The translations under genes and the position numbers were made by a program. Source: Bacteroidota bacterium (GTDB taxonomy: Bacteria > Bacteroidota > Rhodothermia > Rhodothermales > UBA10348). From it: a stretch of 48,679 bases of DNA. Below are positions 26,994-34,604 of this stretch, one piece after another; position 1 is the stretch's first letter, and every line of letters begins with the position of its first letter. Location: the NCBI GenBank assembly GCA_029262775.1, contig JAJCYR010000017.1, positions 1 to 48,679 of the forward strand. The letters run 5' to 3'. Under the pieces are notes generated by a model. It was not told the origin of the DNA. It saw only the letters and a program-made list of their open reading frames with translations, and made no database searches.

Positions 26994-28061
26994 ATGAACC
27001 AGGGCGAGGCGGCCGCGGACGGCAGAGCAGGTCAGCGTGGCGGAGCGGGTCCGCGTGGCGCAGCGGGTCAGCGTGGCTGCGCAGCGGGTCCGCGTGGCGG
27101 CGCAGCGGGTCAGCGTGGCTGCGGAGCGGGTCCGCGTGGCGGCGCAGCGAGTCAGCGTGGCGGCGTGCTCGGGCCGCTGGCAAAGCTCGGAGTCTTCTGG
27201 GCCGATACGCTGGTACCGCGCCGCTGCGTCCATTGCAAAATCCTCCTCGTCGATACGTCGCGCCCCGCTGAGCCCACACCCTTGCGGCGGCATGATGGCG
27301 GACCGGCCTTGTGCGGAGCGTGCCGGCTCCTTCTTGCGGCGAGCGAAATCCCTGTCGCGGAAATGCCGTACTTCATTGATTCTTGGCCACTGGCCGTGCG
27401 GTGGGTGTTCTCAGATCAATCACCCATCCGTAGTCTGCACCACGCTTTCAAGTACGAGGGGCGTCCCGAGCTGGCCAACATTCTCGCCGCTGGCCTGCGC
27501 CCAGCGCTGGCGCACGCACTCCACGCGTCAGCGCCGCACCATCCGGCAGACCTGGGCCAGGCGGTAGACCTGAGCCAGGCGGCAGACTTGGGCCAGGCGG
27601 CAGAGTCGGGCCAGGCGGCAGAGTCGGGCCGGGCGGCAGACCTGCGCCCGTTGGCAGACCTGCGCCAGGCCGTCATAGTTCCAGTCCCCTCCCACCGCCT
27701 GCGTATCCTCGAGCGGGGCTACTGCCAGGCGGCGGTGCTGGCGGGGCGTGCCGCCCGGCACCTTGGGTGCCGGGCGGCTCCCGGCGCGCTTGCGCGCCGG
27801 GAGCATGCCGGGTCGCAGACCCGGCTGCACGCCCGCCAGCGCCTCGAAAATGTGCACGCAGCCTTCGAAGTCCAGCACATCCCGCGCGGTAACCCCATCA
27901 TCATCCTTGACGACGTCGTCACGACCGGCGCCACGCTGCATGCCTGCGCCACACGGCTCGAGGAAGCGCTGGAGGCCCACCCCACGATCCTGCTCGCCGC
28001 GCCCGCCATCCGGCCGCCCCTTCCCATTGGCCGAACCATCCTGAGCTCACCATCCGAGTGA
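26994..28061 (+). CDS. ComF-family phosphoribosyltransferase with two repeat insertions
   Basis: ComF family proteins (ComFC/GntX) are involved in DNA uptake; the exact reaction is unproven. The core is intact: a four-cysteine zinc site (RRCVHCKILL ... LCGACRLLL), SPIRSLHHAFKYEGRPELA, the helix VPVPSHRLRILERGYCQAAVLA, the QTRLHARQRLENVHAAFEV stretch and the PRPP-binding loop IIILDDVVTTGATLHAC. The 355-residue length exceeds the usual 220-250 because of two low-complexity blocks. One is residues about 11-58, Gly-Pro/Gln-Arg-Gly repeats before the zinc site; the other is residues about 185-226, repeats of the type ADLGQA in the loop before VPVPSH. Both are encoded by 7-copy tandem repeats. The gene converges on the ABC ATPase gene 14 bp downstream. 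Confidence 0.88.
   Translation: MNQGEAAADGRAGQRGGAGPRGAAGQRGCAAGPRGGAAGQRGCGAGPRGGAASQRGGVLGPLAKLGVFWADTLVPRRCVHCKILLVDTSRPAEPTPLRRHDGGPALCGACRLLLAASEIPVAEMPYFIDSWPLAVRWVFSDQSPIRSLHHAFKYEGRPELANILAAGLRPALAHALHASAPHHPADLGQAVDLSQAADLGQAAESGQAAESGRAADLRPLADLRQAVIVPVPSHRLRILERGYCQAAVLAGRAARHLGCRAAPGALARREHAGSQTRLHARQRLENVHAAFEVQHIPRGNPIIILDDVVTTGATLHACATRLEEALEAHPTILLAAPAIRPPLPIGRTILSSPSE
27027..27161 (+). repeat. Seven-copy 18/21-bp minisatellite in comF 5' region
   Basis: Seven copies of a 15-mer GCGGGTC(A/C)GCGTGGC start at 27027, 27045, 27063, 27084, 27105, 27126 and 27147. The copies alternate A,C,A,C,A,C,A at the variable position, so the true higher-order unit is about 42 bp. The frame is kept throughout and encodes alternating GQRG and GPRG. 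Confidence 0.9.
27546..27671 (+). repeat. Seven-copy 18-bp minisatellite in the middle of comF
   Basis: Seven head-to-tail 18-bp units of the form GCAGACCTGGGCCAGGCG, with substitutions, encode six-residue repeats (ADLGQA, VDLSQA, AESGQA, ADLRQA). They form an insertion in a loop of the phosphoribosyltransferase fold and do not disturb the frame. Confidence 0.9.
27750..27825. repeat. Three consecutive perfect hairpins inside comF
   Basis: Three inverted repeats are packed into 76 bp. The first is 13-bp arms GCCGCCCGGCACC / GGTGCCGGGCGGC with a TTG loop (27750-27778). The second is 12-bp arms CTCCCGGCGCGC / GCGCGCCGGGAG with a TT loop (27778-27803). The third is 8-bp arms GCCGGGTC / GACCCGGC with a GCA loop (27807-27825). 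All lie within coding sequence that aligns with normal ComF, so they are not an added domain. Confidence 0.85.
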
Positions 28062-28075
28062 GCCCTCCTACACAC

Positions 28076-28753
28076 TCACACCAATTCCAGACGCTCGGCG
28101 CAGAGGGAGGCTTCGGCTGCGACGTTGGTCGCCAGAATCACCATGCCCCCCCTTGTGAGCTGATCCTCAATGGCGCGCTTCACAACCGCGTGGCCCGCGG
28201 GATCGAGCGTGACCGTCGGCTCGTCGAGCAGCAGCAGATCCGGCTCGGGTAGCAGGGCACAGGCCAGCTTCATGCGCTGGATCATTCCCGACGAAAACGT
28301 TGCCACAGGGTCCTGGGCGCGCGCTTTGAGCCCCACCCGCTCCAGCAGCGCAACCGCTCTTTCGGGCCCTCCGGCAAGCCGTCGGGCCCGCGCAATGAAC
28401 GCCAGATTCTCCATGGCTGTCAGCCCCCCATACACACTCATATACGGCGCCACAAACCCGCAGTAGAGGGGCTGCAGCGCTCGCTCCACCACCTTTGGCC
28501 CAGAGCCTGCCCCGCGGTCCAAACCACCATCCGCCTCCCCCCTGTCCGGCGGAGAAACGCGTAGCTCGACCCGCCCCCGACTGGGCGCTAAAAGGCCAGC
28601 CAGAATGCGCAGCAGCGTCGACTTGCCCGATCCGTTCGGCCCCGTGACCGCCAGCGACTGCCCTGATTCGAGCGAGAACGATATCTCCCTGAAAAGAATG
28701 CGCGGACCGAACCGATGACCGACCTGCGCCGCATCCAGCGTACAACTATTCAT
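28076..28753 (-). CDS. CcmA-like ABC transporter ATP-binding protein
   Basis: The 225-residue ATPase has Walker A GPNGSGKST (about 38-46), the signature region FSSGMIQRMKLA, Walker B LLLLDEPTVTLD and a switch region VILATNVAAEA. The SSGM-type signature and the short length fit CcmA, the ATPase of the haem/cytochrome c maturation exporter, and also related GldA-type ATPases. The usual H-loop histidine is replaced by Asn in ATN. A Gly/Asp-rich insertion (about 66-84, SPPDRGEADGGLDRGAG) lies before the Q-loop region. No CcmB permease is adjacent. The gene overlaps the upstream TPR gene by 8 bp, so they are co-translated. A cytochrome c biogenesis role is inferred from family only. Confidence 0.78.
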   Translation of the reverse strand: MNSCTLDAAQVGHRFGPRILFREISFSLESGQSLAVTGPNGSGKSTLLRILAGLLAPSRGRVELRVSPPDRGEADGGLDRGAGSGPKVVERALQPLYCGFVAPYMSVYGGLTAMENLAFIARARRLAGGPERAVALLERVGLKARAQDPVATFSSGMIQRMKLACALLPEPDLLLLDEPTVTLDPAGHAVVKRAIEDQLTRGGMVILATNVAAEASLCAERLELV

Positions 28754-29573
28754 TGTTCGCCTCCAACTCAGCCAGCAGGCGCACCGCCTCGGCCTGCTGG
28801 CGCACTTCTTCGGTATTGATTGGAGTGAGGTTGACGGCCCGACCCAGATGATACCTCGCCATGGGCTGGTTGTCTGCCGCGAGGTAGGTCACGGCCAGTT
28901 CAAAGTGCGTCATGACGAGCGACGGGTCCAGCTCCAGCGCCGTTCGGAGGAGTTTCAGCGCCTTTTTCTCTCCACCCTCGGGCAACCCACCGTAAAACGT
29001 ATTGGCAAACGTTCGCTGAATCCAGTTCAGCGCGCCCACATCCCGGTAGAAAATGCCAAGTACAAGATACGCGTACGTATAGGATGGGTCGAGACTGAGC
29101 GCCTTCAATGCGTACTCTTCCACTTCGCGGCCCAGCCTGACCCTGTCCCGCCCACCCTGCGTCCGGGCCAGCGTACCCCAGGTGACCGCCAACTGGAACC
29201 AGGTTTCCGGGCGGTCTGGATGCAGCCGTTTGAGACGCTCGGCATAGTCCACGCTGCGCTCCATGATGGGCCGTGCGGCTTTCTTCCCCTCTTCCGCCAA
29301 CACGTCCTTCGCCAAATCTCCCGCCGTCCGGGACAGTCTGTACAGCAATGGGAATCCGGTCGAGTCCGAAGCGAAGATATCCTCGTAGATCTCGAGTGCG
29401 GCCCGGTTGTCGAACGCGGCATACAGGGAATCGGCGCGGGCCAGCTGATCCCATCGCTCCGCGGCCGCCGCATTCCGGGACTCCGCGGCAGCGGGGGTCG
29501 CCATGACCGGCAAAACCACCATGACTGTTAAAACCACCCTGGCCATCAGGACCGCCCGGGCCGATGCCGACAT
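28746..29573 (-). CDS. Exported TPR-repeat protein
   Basis: The product has an N-terminal signal sequence (hydrophobic VVLTVMVVLPVMATPAAA, cleavage near AAA-ES). It is then helical throughout, with TPR-like repeats: ALEIYEDIFASDST, PETWFQLAVTWGTLA, YALKALSLDPSYTYAYLVLG, ALKLLRTALELDPSLVMTHFELAVTYL and ARYHLGRAVNLTP. ATG 29573 is chosen; the frame extends further, but that part lies in the divergent promoter region. The start at 29546 would be an alternative with a shorter signal peptide. TPR proteins scaffold complexes. The overlap with the CcmA-like gene suggests a shared role, perhaps in cytochrome maturation. Confidence 0.75.
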   Translation of the reverse strand: MSASARAVLMARVVLTVMVVLPVMATPAAAESRNAAAAERWDQLARADSLYAAFDNRAALEIYEDIFASDSTGFPLLYRLSRTAGDLAKDVLAEEGKKAARPIMERSVDYAERLKRLHPDRPETWFQLAVTWGTLARTQGGRDRVRLGREVEEYALKALSLDPSYTYAYLVLGIFYRDVGALNWIQRTFANTFYGGLPEGGEKKALKLLRTALELDPSLVMTHFELAVTYLAADNQPMARYHLGRAVNLTPINTEEVRQQAEAVRLLAELEANNE

Positions 29574-29640
29574 CGTGCCGACGCAAAGCCACAGAATCCG
29601 TATGTTGGACGGGAAATTCAACGGTAAACTCCAAAAGCTG

Positions 29641-30921
29641 ATGAAGGCAGAGACGACCCCGGCCCCGCAGAAAACACTGGCGGCTCTCGCCGACAAATAC
29701 TCGCGTGTGCGCCGCCAGACCGGCGCACTGTGTGCCCCCCTGAAAACCGAGGACTACGTCATCCAGTCCATGGAAGACGTTTCTCCGACGAAGTGGCACC
29801 TGGCGCACACCACCTGGTTTTTTGAAACATTTGTTCTGGCAAAATACGACATATCATACGAGCCCCGTAACCCCGATTACGCGTATCTGTTCAATTCCTA
29901 CTATGTGCAGGCGGGAGAGCGCTTTTCGAGACCGCACCGGGGGCTGCTCTCGAGGCCGGGTGTAGAAGAGGTATTCGCGTACCGGGAGTATGTTGATGAA
30001 CACATGTTCCGCTTTCTCAATTCGCCTGTCGCGCTCGAACATCCGGACGTGCTCCACGTGCTGGAAATCGGACTCAACCACGAGCAGCAGCACCAGGAAC
30101 TCCTCATTACGGATGTCAAGCATGTGCTTTCGGTGAACCCGCTTCACCCAGCCTACTGTGCTGGCACATCCGTCCCCGTCTCGGAGCCTCTTGACATGGA
30201 CTGGGTAGCCGTTCCGGAAGGCATTGCGCGCATTGGACATGACGGACCCGGCTTCAGCTACGACAACGAGGGGCCCGCACACCGCGTTTTCCTGGAAGGG
30301 TACGAGATGGCCACGCGTCCTGTGACGAACGCAGAATACCTGGCTTTCGTCGATGATGAAGCGTACCACAATCCGGTACTTTGGCTGTCAGAGGGCTGGG
30401 CCACCGTGGAACGCGAAGGATGGATGCATCCGCTCTACTGGAAAAGAACCGATCACGGCTGGCAGGAATTCACCATGGGCGGACTGAAGAACATGGATAT
30501 GCATGCTCCTGCGACGCATCTGTCGTACTTCGAGGCCGACGCATTCGTACGATGGGCGGGTTGGCGTTTGCCGACCGAGTTCGAGTGGGAGCACGTTTCC
30601 GAGGATCGGACCCTGAATGGGCATTTCAGCGACGAGCGCCTGTTTCACCCACAAATATCTTCCAAATATGCTCCCGCAGGTTCGTTCCACAACCTGTTTG
30701 GTAGTGCGTGGGAGTGGACAGGCAGTCATTACTCCCCCTATCCCGGATATCGTGCAGCCCCAGGAGCACTGGGAGAGTATAACGGCAAGTTCATGTACAA
30801 CCAGTTCGTGCTCCGGGGCGGCTCCGTTGCCACCCCATCGGATCATATCCGCGCGACGTACCGCAATTTCTTTCCGGGCTACGCCCGTTGGCAGTTCTCC
30901 GCAATTCGTCCGGCCCGCTGA
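29641..30921 (+). CDS. egtB: Ergothioneine biosynthesis sulfoxide synthase
   Basis: EgtB is an iron enzyme that joins a thiol (gamma-Glu-Cys or Cys) and trimethylhistidine with oxygen. The N-terminal DinB-like half carries the iron ligands: His in KWHLAHTTWFFE (53-56) and the HEQQHQE motif at 147-153 (His147, His151). The C-terminal half is the formylglycine-generating-enzyme fold, with ATRPVTNAEYLAFV, WRLPTEFEWEHV, GSAWEWTGSHYSPYPGY and LRGGSVATP. The frame also opens at 29503 and 29602, but those starts run into the divergent TPR gene; ATG 29641 leaves room for promoters and fits the family start. egtD follows 55 bp downstream. Confidence 0.93.
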   Translation: MKAETTPAPQKTLAALADKYSRVRRQTGALCAPLKTEDYVIQSMEDVSPTKWHLAHTTWFFETFVLAKYDISYEPRNPDYAYLFNSYYVQAGERFSRPHRGLLSRPGVEEVFAYREYVDEHMFRFLNSPVALEHPDVLHVLEIGLNHEQQHQELLITDVKHVLSVNPLHPAYCAGTSVPVSEPLDMDWVAVPEGIARIGHDGPGFSYDNEGPAHRVFLEGYEMATRPVTNAEYLAFVDDEAYHNPVLWLSEGWATVEREGWMHPLYWKRTDHGWQEFTMGGLKNMDMHAPATHLSYFEADAFVRWAGWRLPTEFEWEHVSEDRTLNGHFSDERLFHPQISSKYAPAGSFHNLFGSAWEWTGSHYSPYPGYRAAPGALGEYNGKFMYNQFVLRGGSVATPSDHIRATYRNFFPGYARWQFSAIRPAR

Positions 30922-30976
30922 CCCGAGCCGCTGACCCCAGCCACTGACTTCGACCCGTACGCTGACACCGCTTACC

Positions 30977-31963
30977 ATGTCTTTTACCGTATCCATGTAC
31001 TTGGACCTGGCACCCAAAATCGACTCCTTTGCCGAGGAAGTCATTCAGGGCCTGACGCAGCAGCCCAAGATGCTACCCAGTAAATTTCTCTATGACGGGC
31101 GTGGCTCCCAGCTGTTCGACCAGATCTGTGAATTGGAGGAATACTACCCGACGCGCACGGAAATGAGCATCCTCTCGGACAATATGCCCGATATTCTGGA
31201 TGCCCTCGGCCATAGCGCTATTCTCATTGAATACGGCTCGGGGACCAGTACCAAGACGCGTCTGCTACTGGACAACCTGACGGATGCCGATTCCTACGTA
31301 CCCATCGACATCTCCCGGGAGCACCTTATTTCCGCATCGGAGCACATTCAAAAATCGTATCCCCATCTGACAGTGCTCCCCGTCTGCGCCGACTACTCCC
31401 AGCGCATCCCCCTGAACCTGAACCCCACGCCGGGATCCCGTATCACGGTCTTCTTTCCGGGATCCACGATTGGTAACTTTGAAAACGCGGAGGCGATCGA
31501 GTTTCTGTCCCGGCTGTGCTCGATTGTGGGCCCGGGGGGCGGCATACTCATCGGTGTGGATCTGGTCAAGGATACCGATACGCTCACCGCGGCCTATGAC
31601 GACGCATTGGGCGTTACGGCGCTGTTCAACCAGAACATTCTGATGCACATCAACGCCCGCATGGCCGGCTGCTTTGATCCGCACATGTTTGCCCACCGGG
31701 CCCTATGGAATGAGGCGGAGCAGCGTATGGAAATGCACCTGGAAAGCCGTGCCCGGCAGACGGTGGTTTTGGGTGACACGGTTATTTCGTTCGAAGAGGG
31801 AGAGACCATTCTGACCGAATACTCCCACAAGTACACACTGGAATCGTTCGCTGCCCTCGCGGAGAAGGCCGGCTTTACGGTCGACCACGTGTGGACCGAC
31901 CCGGACCAGCTCTTCAGCGTCCAGTATCTGACCGCAATGGCGCCGGGGCAGGCCCAGAGCTGA
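30977..31963 (+). CDS. egtD: L-histidine N-alpha-methyltransferase
   Basis: EgtD uses SAM to trimethylate histidine to hercynine, the EgtB co-substrate. The 328-residue length is typical. Motifs are LPSKFLYDGRGSQLFDQIC, the SAM-binding IEYGSGTSTKTRLLLD, YVPIDISREHL, the family motif VFFPGSTIGNF, and TEYSHKYTLESFAALAEKAG at the C-terminal end. Together with egtB upstream it gives the two core steps of the ergothioneine pathway. egtA, egtC and egtE are not in the window and may lie elsewhere or be dispensable if EgtB uses cysteine. Confidence 0.95.
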   Translation: MSFTVSMYLDLAPKIDSFAEEVIQGLTQQPKMLPSKFLYDGRGSQLFDQICELEEYYPTRTEMSILSDNMPDILDALGHSAILIEYGSGTSTKTRLLLDNLTDADSYVPIDISREHLISASEHIQKSYPHLTVLPVCADYSQRIPLNLNPTPGSRITVFFPGSTIGNFENAEAIEFLSRLCSIVGPGGGILIGVDLVKDTDTLTAAYDDALGVTALFNQNILMHINARMAGCFDPHMFAHRALWNEAEQRMEMHLESRARQTVVLGDTVISFEEGETILTEYSHKYTLESFAALAEKAGFTVDHVWTDPDQLFSVQYLTAMAPGQAQS

Positions 31964-32009
31964 CCGCCGGGGCTGCAGGCGCAGGGCTGACCAACCGCCA
32001 CCCCGCTCC

Positions 32010-32495
32010 TTACCGCCGCTCGGGAATCACGGCCATGGTAATGCGGCCCGTGCTCACCAGCTGCCCCTCCGCATCGACCACGTCCACCTGCCAGGACTGC
32101 ACGCGGCGCCCGATTCGTTTTGCGCGCGCCGTGGCGGTCACCAGTCCCTCGCGGACCGATTTGACGTGCGTAGCATTGATGTCGAGGCCCACGGTTACGT
32201 ATCCTTCCTGAACGGCCAGGGCTCCCGCCACGCTGCCCACGGTTTCGATCAGAGCTGCGGTGGCTCCTCCGTGGAGCAGTCCCAGTGGCTGGATGGTACG
32301 CCCGTCGACCGGCATGGTGGCCGTCACGGAGTCATGGTCACAGGCTGTGATTTCGATACCGAGGTGCTCGACCATGGTGCCGCGGCAGCGCCTGTTCATT
32401 TCCTCGGGCGTGGCCGTGCGCTGCCAGAGGCTTTCTGGGTGGAGGGCGCGTGCTCTCGGCCCCGGTTCCAGGTCACTTGTATCTGCGTCACTCAT
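32010..32495 (-). CDS. PaaI-type hotdog-fold acyl-CoA thioesterase
   Basis: The 161-residue protein has the hotdog signature QPLGLLHGGATAALIETVGS, the helix-strand pattern TVGLDINATHVKSVREGLV and a final strand AEGQLVSTGRITMAVI. These match PaaI/MenI/YbgC-like thioesterases that hydrolyse acyl- or aryl-CoA. The catalytic Glu after LHGGA is present (ALIETVGS). It starts inside the stop codon of the carboxyltransferase gene (4-bp ATGA overlap), so they are co-translated. Its substrate could be an acyl-CoA released in the same degradative route, but this is inference. The first 25 residues are a variable polar extension. Confidence 0.88.
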   Translation of the reverse strand: MSDADTSDLEPGPRARALHPESLWQRTATPEEMNRRCRGTMVEHLGIEITACDHDSVTATMPVDGRTIQPLGLLHGGATAALIETVGSVAGALAVQEGYVTVGLDINATHVKSVREGLVTATARAKRIGRRVQSWQVDVVDAEGQLVSTGRITMAVIPERR

Positions 32496-34147
32496 GTCTG
32501 TATGACTCCGGGATTGAACGTTGGATGCTCCGGATTATGGTCTGCAATTTCGAGACCACGGGACAGCCAGTTGCGTGTGGCGGCCGGATCAATGATTTCA
32601 TCCACCCACATACGCGCAGCGGCATAATACGGCGTAGTCTGGCGGTCGTAACGCGCCTGCATTTCCTGAAGCAGCTCCTTTTCTTCGTCGGCTGACACCT
32701 CTTTTCCCGAGCGGGCCATCTTGGCCTTCTGGATCTGGAGCAGGGTACGCGCCGCTTGGGCACCACCCATGACGGCAATGCGTGCCGATGGCCAGGCACA
32801 GATCATCCGCGGGTCATAGGCCCGTCCACACATGGCATAATTGCCAGCTCCGTAGGAATTGCCCACTATGACTGTGAACTTGGGCACGACCGAGTTGGCG
32901 ACAGCATTGACCATTTTGGCACCATCCTTGATGATCCCCCCGTGCTCAGAGCGCGACCCCACCATGAACCCGGTCACATCCTGCAGGAATACGAGAGGAA
33001 CGCGCTTCTGATTGCAGTTCATGATGAAGCGGGCGGCTTTGTCGGCCGAATCGGAGTAGATAACGCCACCAGCCTGCAACTCGTCCGTCTTGGCCTTGAC
33101 GCCACTGCGGGCCTTGACCATTTTGCGCTGGTTGGCCACCACGCCCACACTCCACCCATCAATACGCGCATAGCCCGTAATCAGTGTCCGACCATAGCCT
33201 TCCTTGTACTCGGTCCAGGAGTCCTTGTCAATAATGCAGGACAGGATGTCGTGCATGTCGTATGGGACGGAGGCTGAGGCCGGGAAGAGGCTGTAAATGT
33301 CCCCGGTGGCACGGCCTGGTGCTGCCGCCGCCGCGCGATCAAACCCGGCGACAGGACGCTTGCCCATGCGCGACACCAACGAGCGGATGGTTTTCAGGCA
33401 CGTGGCATCGTCCGGTACGTTGTAATCGGTGACGCCAGAGATTTCGCTGTGGGTGCGTGCTCCGCCGAGCGTCTCCGAATCCACGTCCTCTCCGATGGCC
33501 GCTTTCACCAGAAACGGACCGGCCAGAAAGACCGATCCCGTCCCATCTACAATCAGCGCCTCATCGCTCATGATGGGCAGATAGGCACCACCGGCCACAC
33601 AGCTGCCCATGATGGCTGCAATCTGTGGGATACCGAGGGCCGACAGCCGGGCATTGTTTCGGAAAATCCGTCCAAAATGATCCTTGTCGGGAAATATTTC
33701 GTCCTGCATGGGCAAATACACCCCTGCAGAATCGACCAGATAGATGATAGGGAGGTGGTTTTCGAGCGCTATTTCCTGGGCGCGCAGGTTCTTGCGCGCC
33801 GAAATCGGAAACCAGGCGCCCGCCTTGACTGTGGCGTCATTGGCCACAATCATGCACAGCCTGCCCTCGACGTATCCGGTACCCATGACGGTTCCCCCCG
33901 CCGGGCAGCCGCCATCATCCGGATACAATTCGTATCCGGCGAACGCCCCAATTTCCTGAAAGGTGTCCGGATCATCGACCAGCGCTGCGACCCGCTCCCT
34001 GGCCAGCATTTTCCCCCGATCATGTTCCCGCTCCTGGCGCTTCTTTCCGCCACCTTCGTGTATGACACCCAACCGTTCGCGCCACTCACGAAGCATGTCG
34101 GCAAGGGCTGCCTCGTTTTTGTTGGTCGATGCCGGAGTTGATGCCAT
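32492..34147 (-). CDS. Acyl-CoA carboxylase, carboxyltransferase subunit
   Basis: The 551-residue protein shows both carboxyltransferase halves: N-terminal RGKMLARERVAALVDD, CMIVANDATVKAGAWFP, LVDSAGVYLPMQDE and AAIMGSCVAGGAYLP, and C-terminal FLQDVTGFMVGSRSEHGG and IVGNSYGAGNYAMCGRAYDP. The region LVDSAGVYLPMQDEIFPD and the C-terminal SYGAGNYAMCGRAYDP pattern suit methylcrotonyl- or geranyl-CoA carboxylase beta better than the acetyl-CoA AccD type. The start at ATG 34147 was chosen because the upstream part of the frame (from GTG 34216) runs into a terminator. The biotin carboxylase subunit is not in the window. The partner thioesterase gene overlaps its stop. Confidence 0.9.
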   Translation of the reverse strand: MASTPASTNKNEAALADMLREWRERLGVIHEGGGKKRQEREHDRGKMLARERVAALVDDPDTFQEIGAFAGYELYPDDGGCPAGGTVMGTGYVEGRLCMIVANDATVKAGAWFPISARKNLRAQEIALENHLPIIYLVDSAGVYLPMQDEIFPDKDHFGRIFRNNARLSALGIPQIAAIMGSCVAGGAYLPIMSDEALIVDGTGSVFLAGPFLVKAAIGEDVDSETLGGARTHSEISGVTDYNVPDDATCLKTIRSLVSRMGKRPVAGFDRAAAAAPGRATGDIYSLFPASASVPYDMHDILSCIIDKDSWTEYKEGYGRTLITGYARIDGWSVGVVANQRKMVKARSGVKAKTDELQAGGVIYSDSADKAARFIMNCNQKRVPLVFLQDVTGFMVGSRSEHGGIIKDGAKMVNAVANSVVPKFTVIVGNSYGAGNYAMCGRAYDPRMICAWPSARIAVMGGAQAARTLLQIQKAKMARSGKEVSADEEKELLQEMQARYDRQTTPYYAAARMWVDEIIDPAATRNWLSRGLEIADHNPEHPTFNPGVIQT

Positions 34148-34217
34148 AACGTAGGGCTGGGCGGTGACGGGATTGCGTGGTGACCGGAAGGAGGGGTGCG
34201 GGATTGCGGTGTCCACG

Positions 34218-34248
34218 AAAAAGTCCCGACCGCGGGAGCTGTCGGGAC
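34218..34248 (-). terminator. Intrinsic terminator after the CsbD-like gene
   Basis: On the minus strand an 8-bp stem GTCCCGAC / GTCGGGAC with a 10-nt loop is followed by TTTTT. It lies about 55 nt after the stop of the CsbD-like gene and just before the carboxyltransferase gene. It probably ends the transcript coming from the regulator genes. Confidence 0.75.
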
Positions 34249-34303
34249 CAATTCAGGCTTTTTCGAGGACCGTGGGATCCACGGTCAGGAAATCAATCGA
34301 ATA

Positions 34304-34498
34304 TCACAGGAAAGCTGCGATTTTCTGCATGATGTCCGGTTTCGGCTCCCCTGTTTTCTCATGGATCAGGTTCACCATCTTCGTCAGGTTACCCCGGGCC
34401 TTCTTCATTTCCTTCTCACCGAAGTCCTCATCACTCCAGATGTTCTCAATCTGGCTGACAACCCGTGTCCAGCTGTCGTTCATTGTTTTGGTAGCCAT
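34304..34498 (-). CDS. CsbD-like small stress protein
   Basis: The 64-residue acidic/basic helical protein has the layout of CsbD-family proteins: an N-terminal Trp helix (SWTRVVSQIENIWSDEDF), a middle KKARGNLTKMVNLIHEKTGE and a tail helix. CsbD proteins are stress-induced and of unknown mechanism. The match is by pattern only and could be to another small helical family. It lies 106 bp downstream of the TetR gene on the same strand, with its own possible promoter, and is followed by a good terminator. Confidence 0.65.
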   Translation of the reverse strand: MATKTMNDSWTRVVSQIENIWSDEDFGEKEMKKARGNLTKMVNLIHEKTGEPKPDIMQKIAAFL

Positions 34499-34604
34499 CG
34501 AAAAATCAGGTTTTACTGCAGTAGCACTCGTTCATACTAAAATAACACTTGGAGGGTTTCAGTTCAGGGATCATTGTCCCTGTTTGTGCTTTTCTTTCTG
34601 CTTT

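Noticed and set aside
27027..27161. Possible CRISPR-like or collagen-type array
   Set aside because: The units are contiguous coding repeats without unique spacers, and the Gly-x-y periodicity is not kept as in collagen.
34565..34582. CAGGGA / TCCCTG hairpin followed by T-rich DNA on the plus strand
   Set aside because: As a plus-strand terminator it has no upstream plus-strand gene; on the minus strand no T-run follows, so it was not called.
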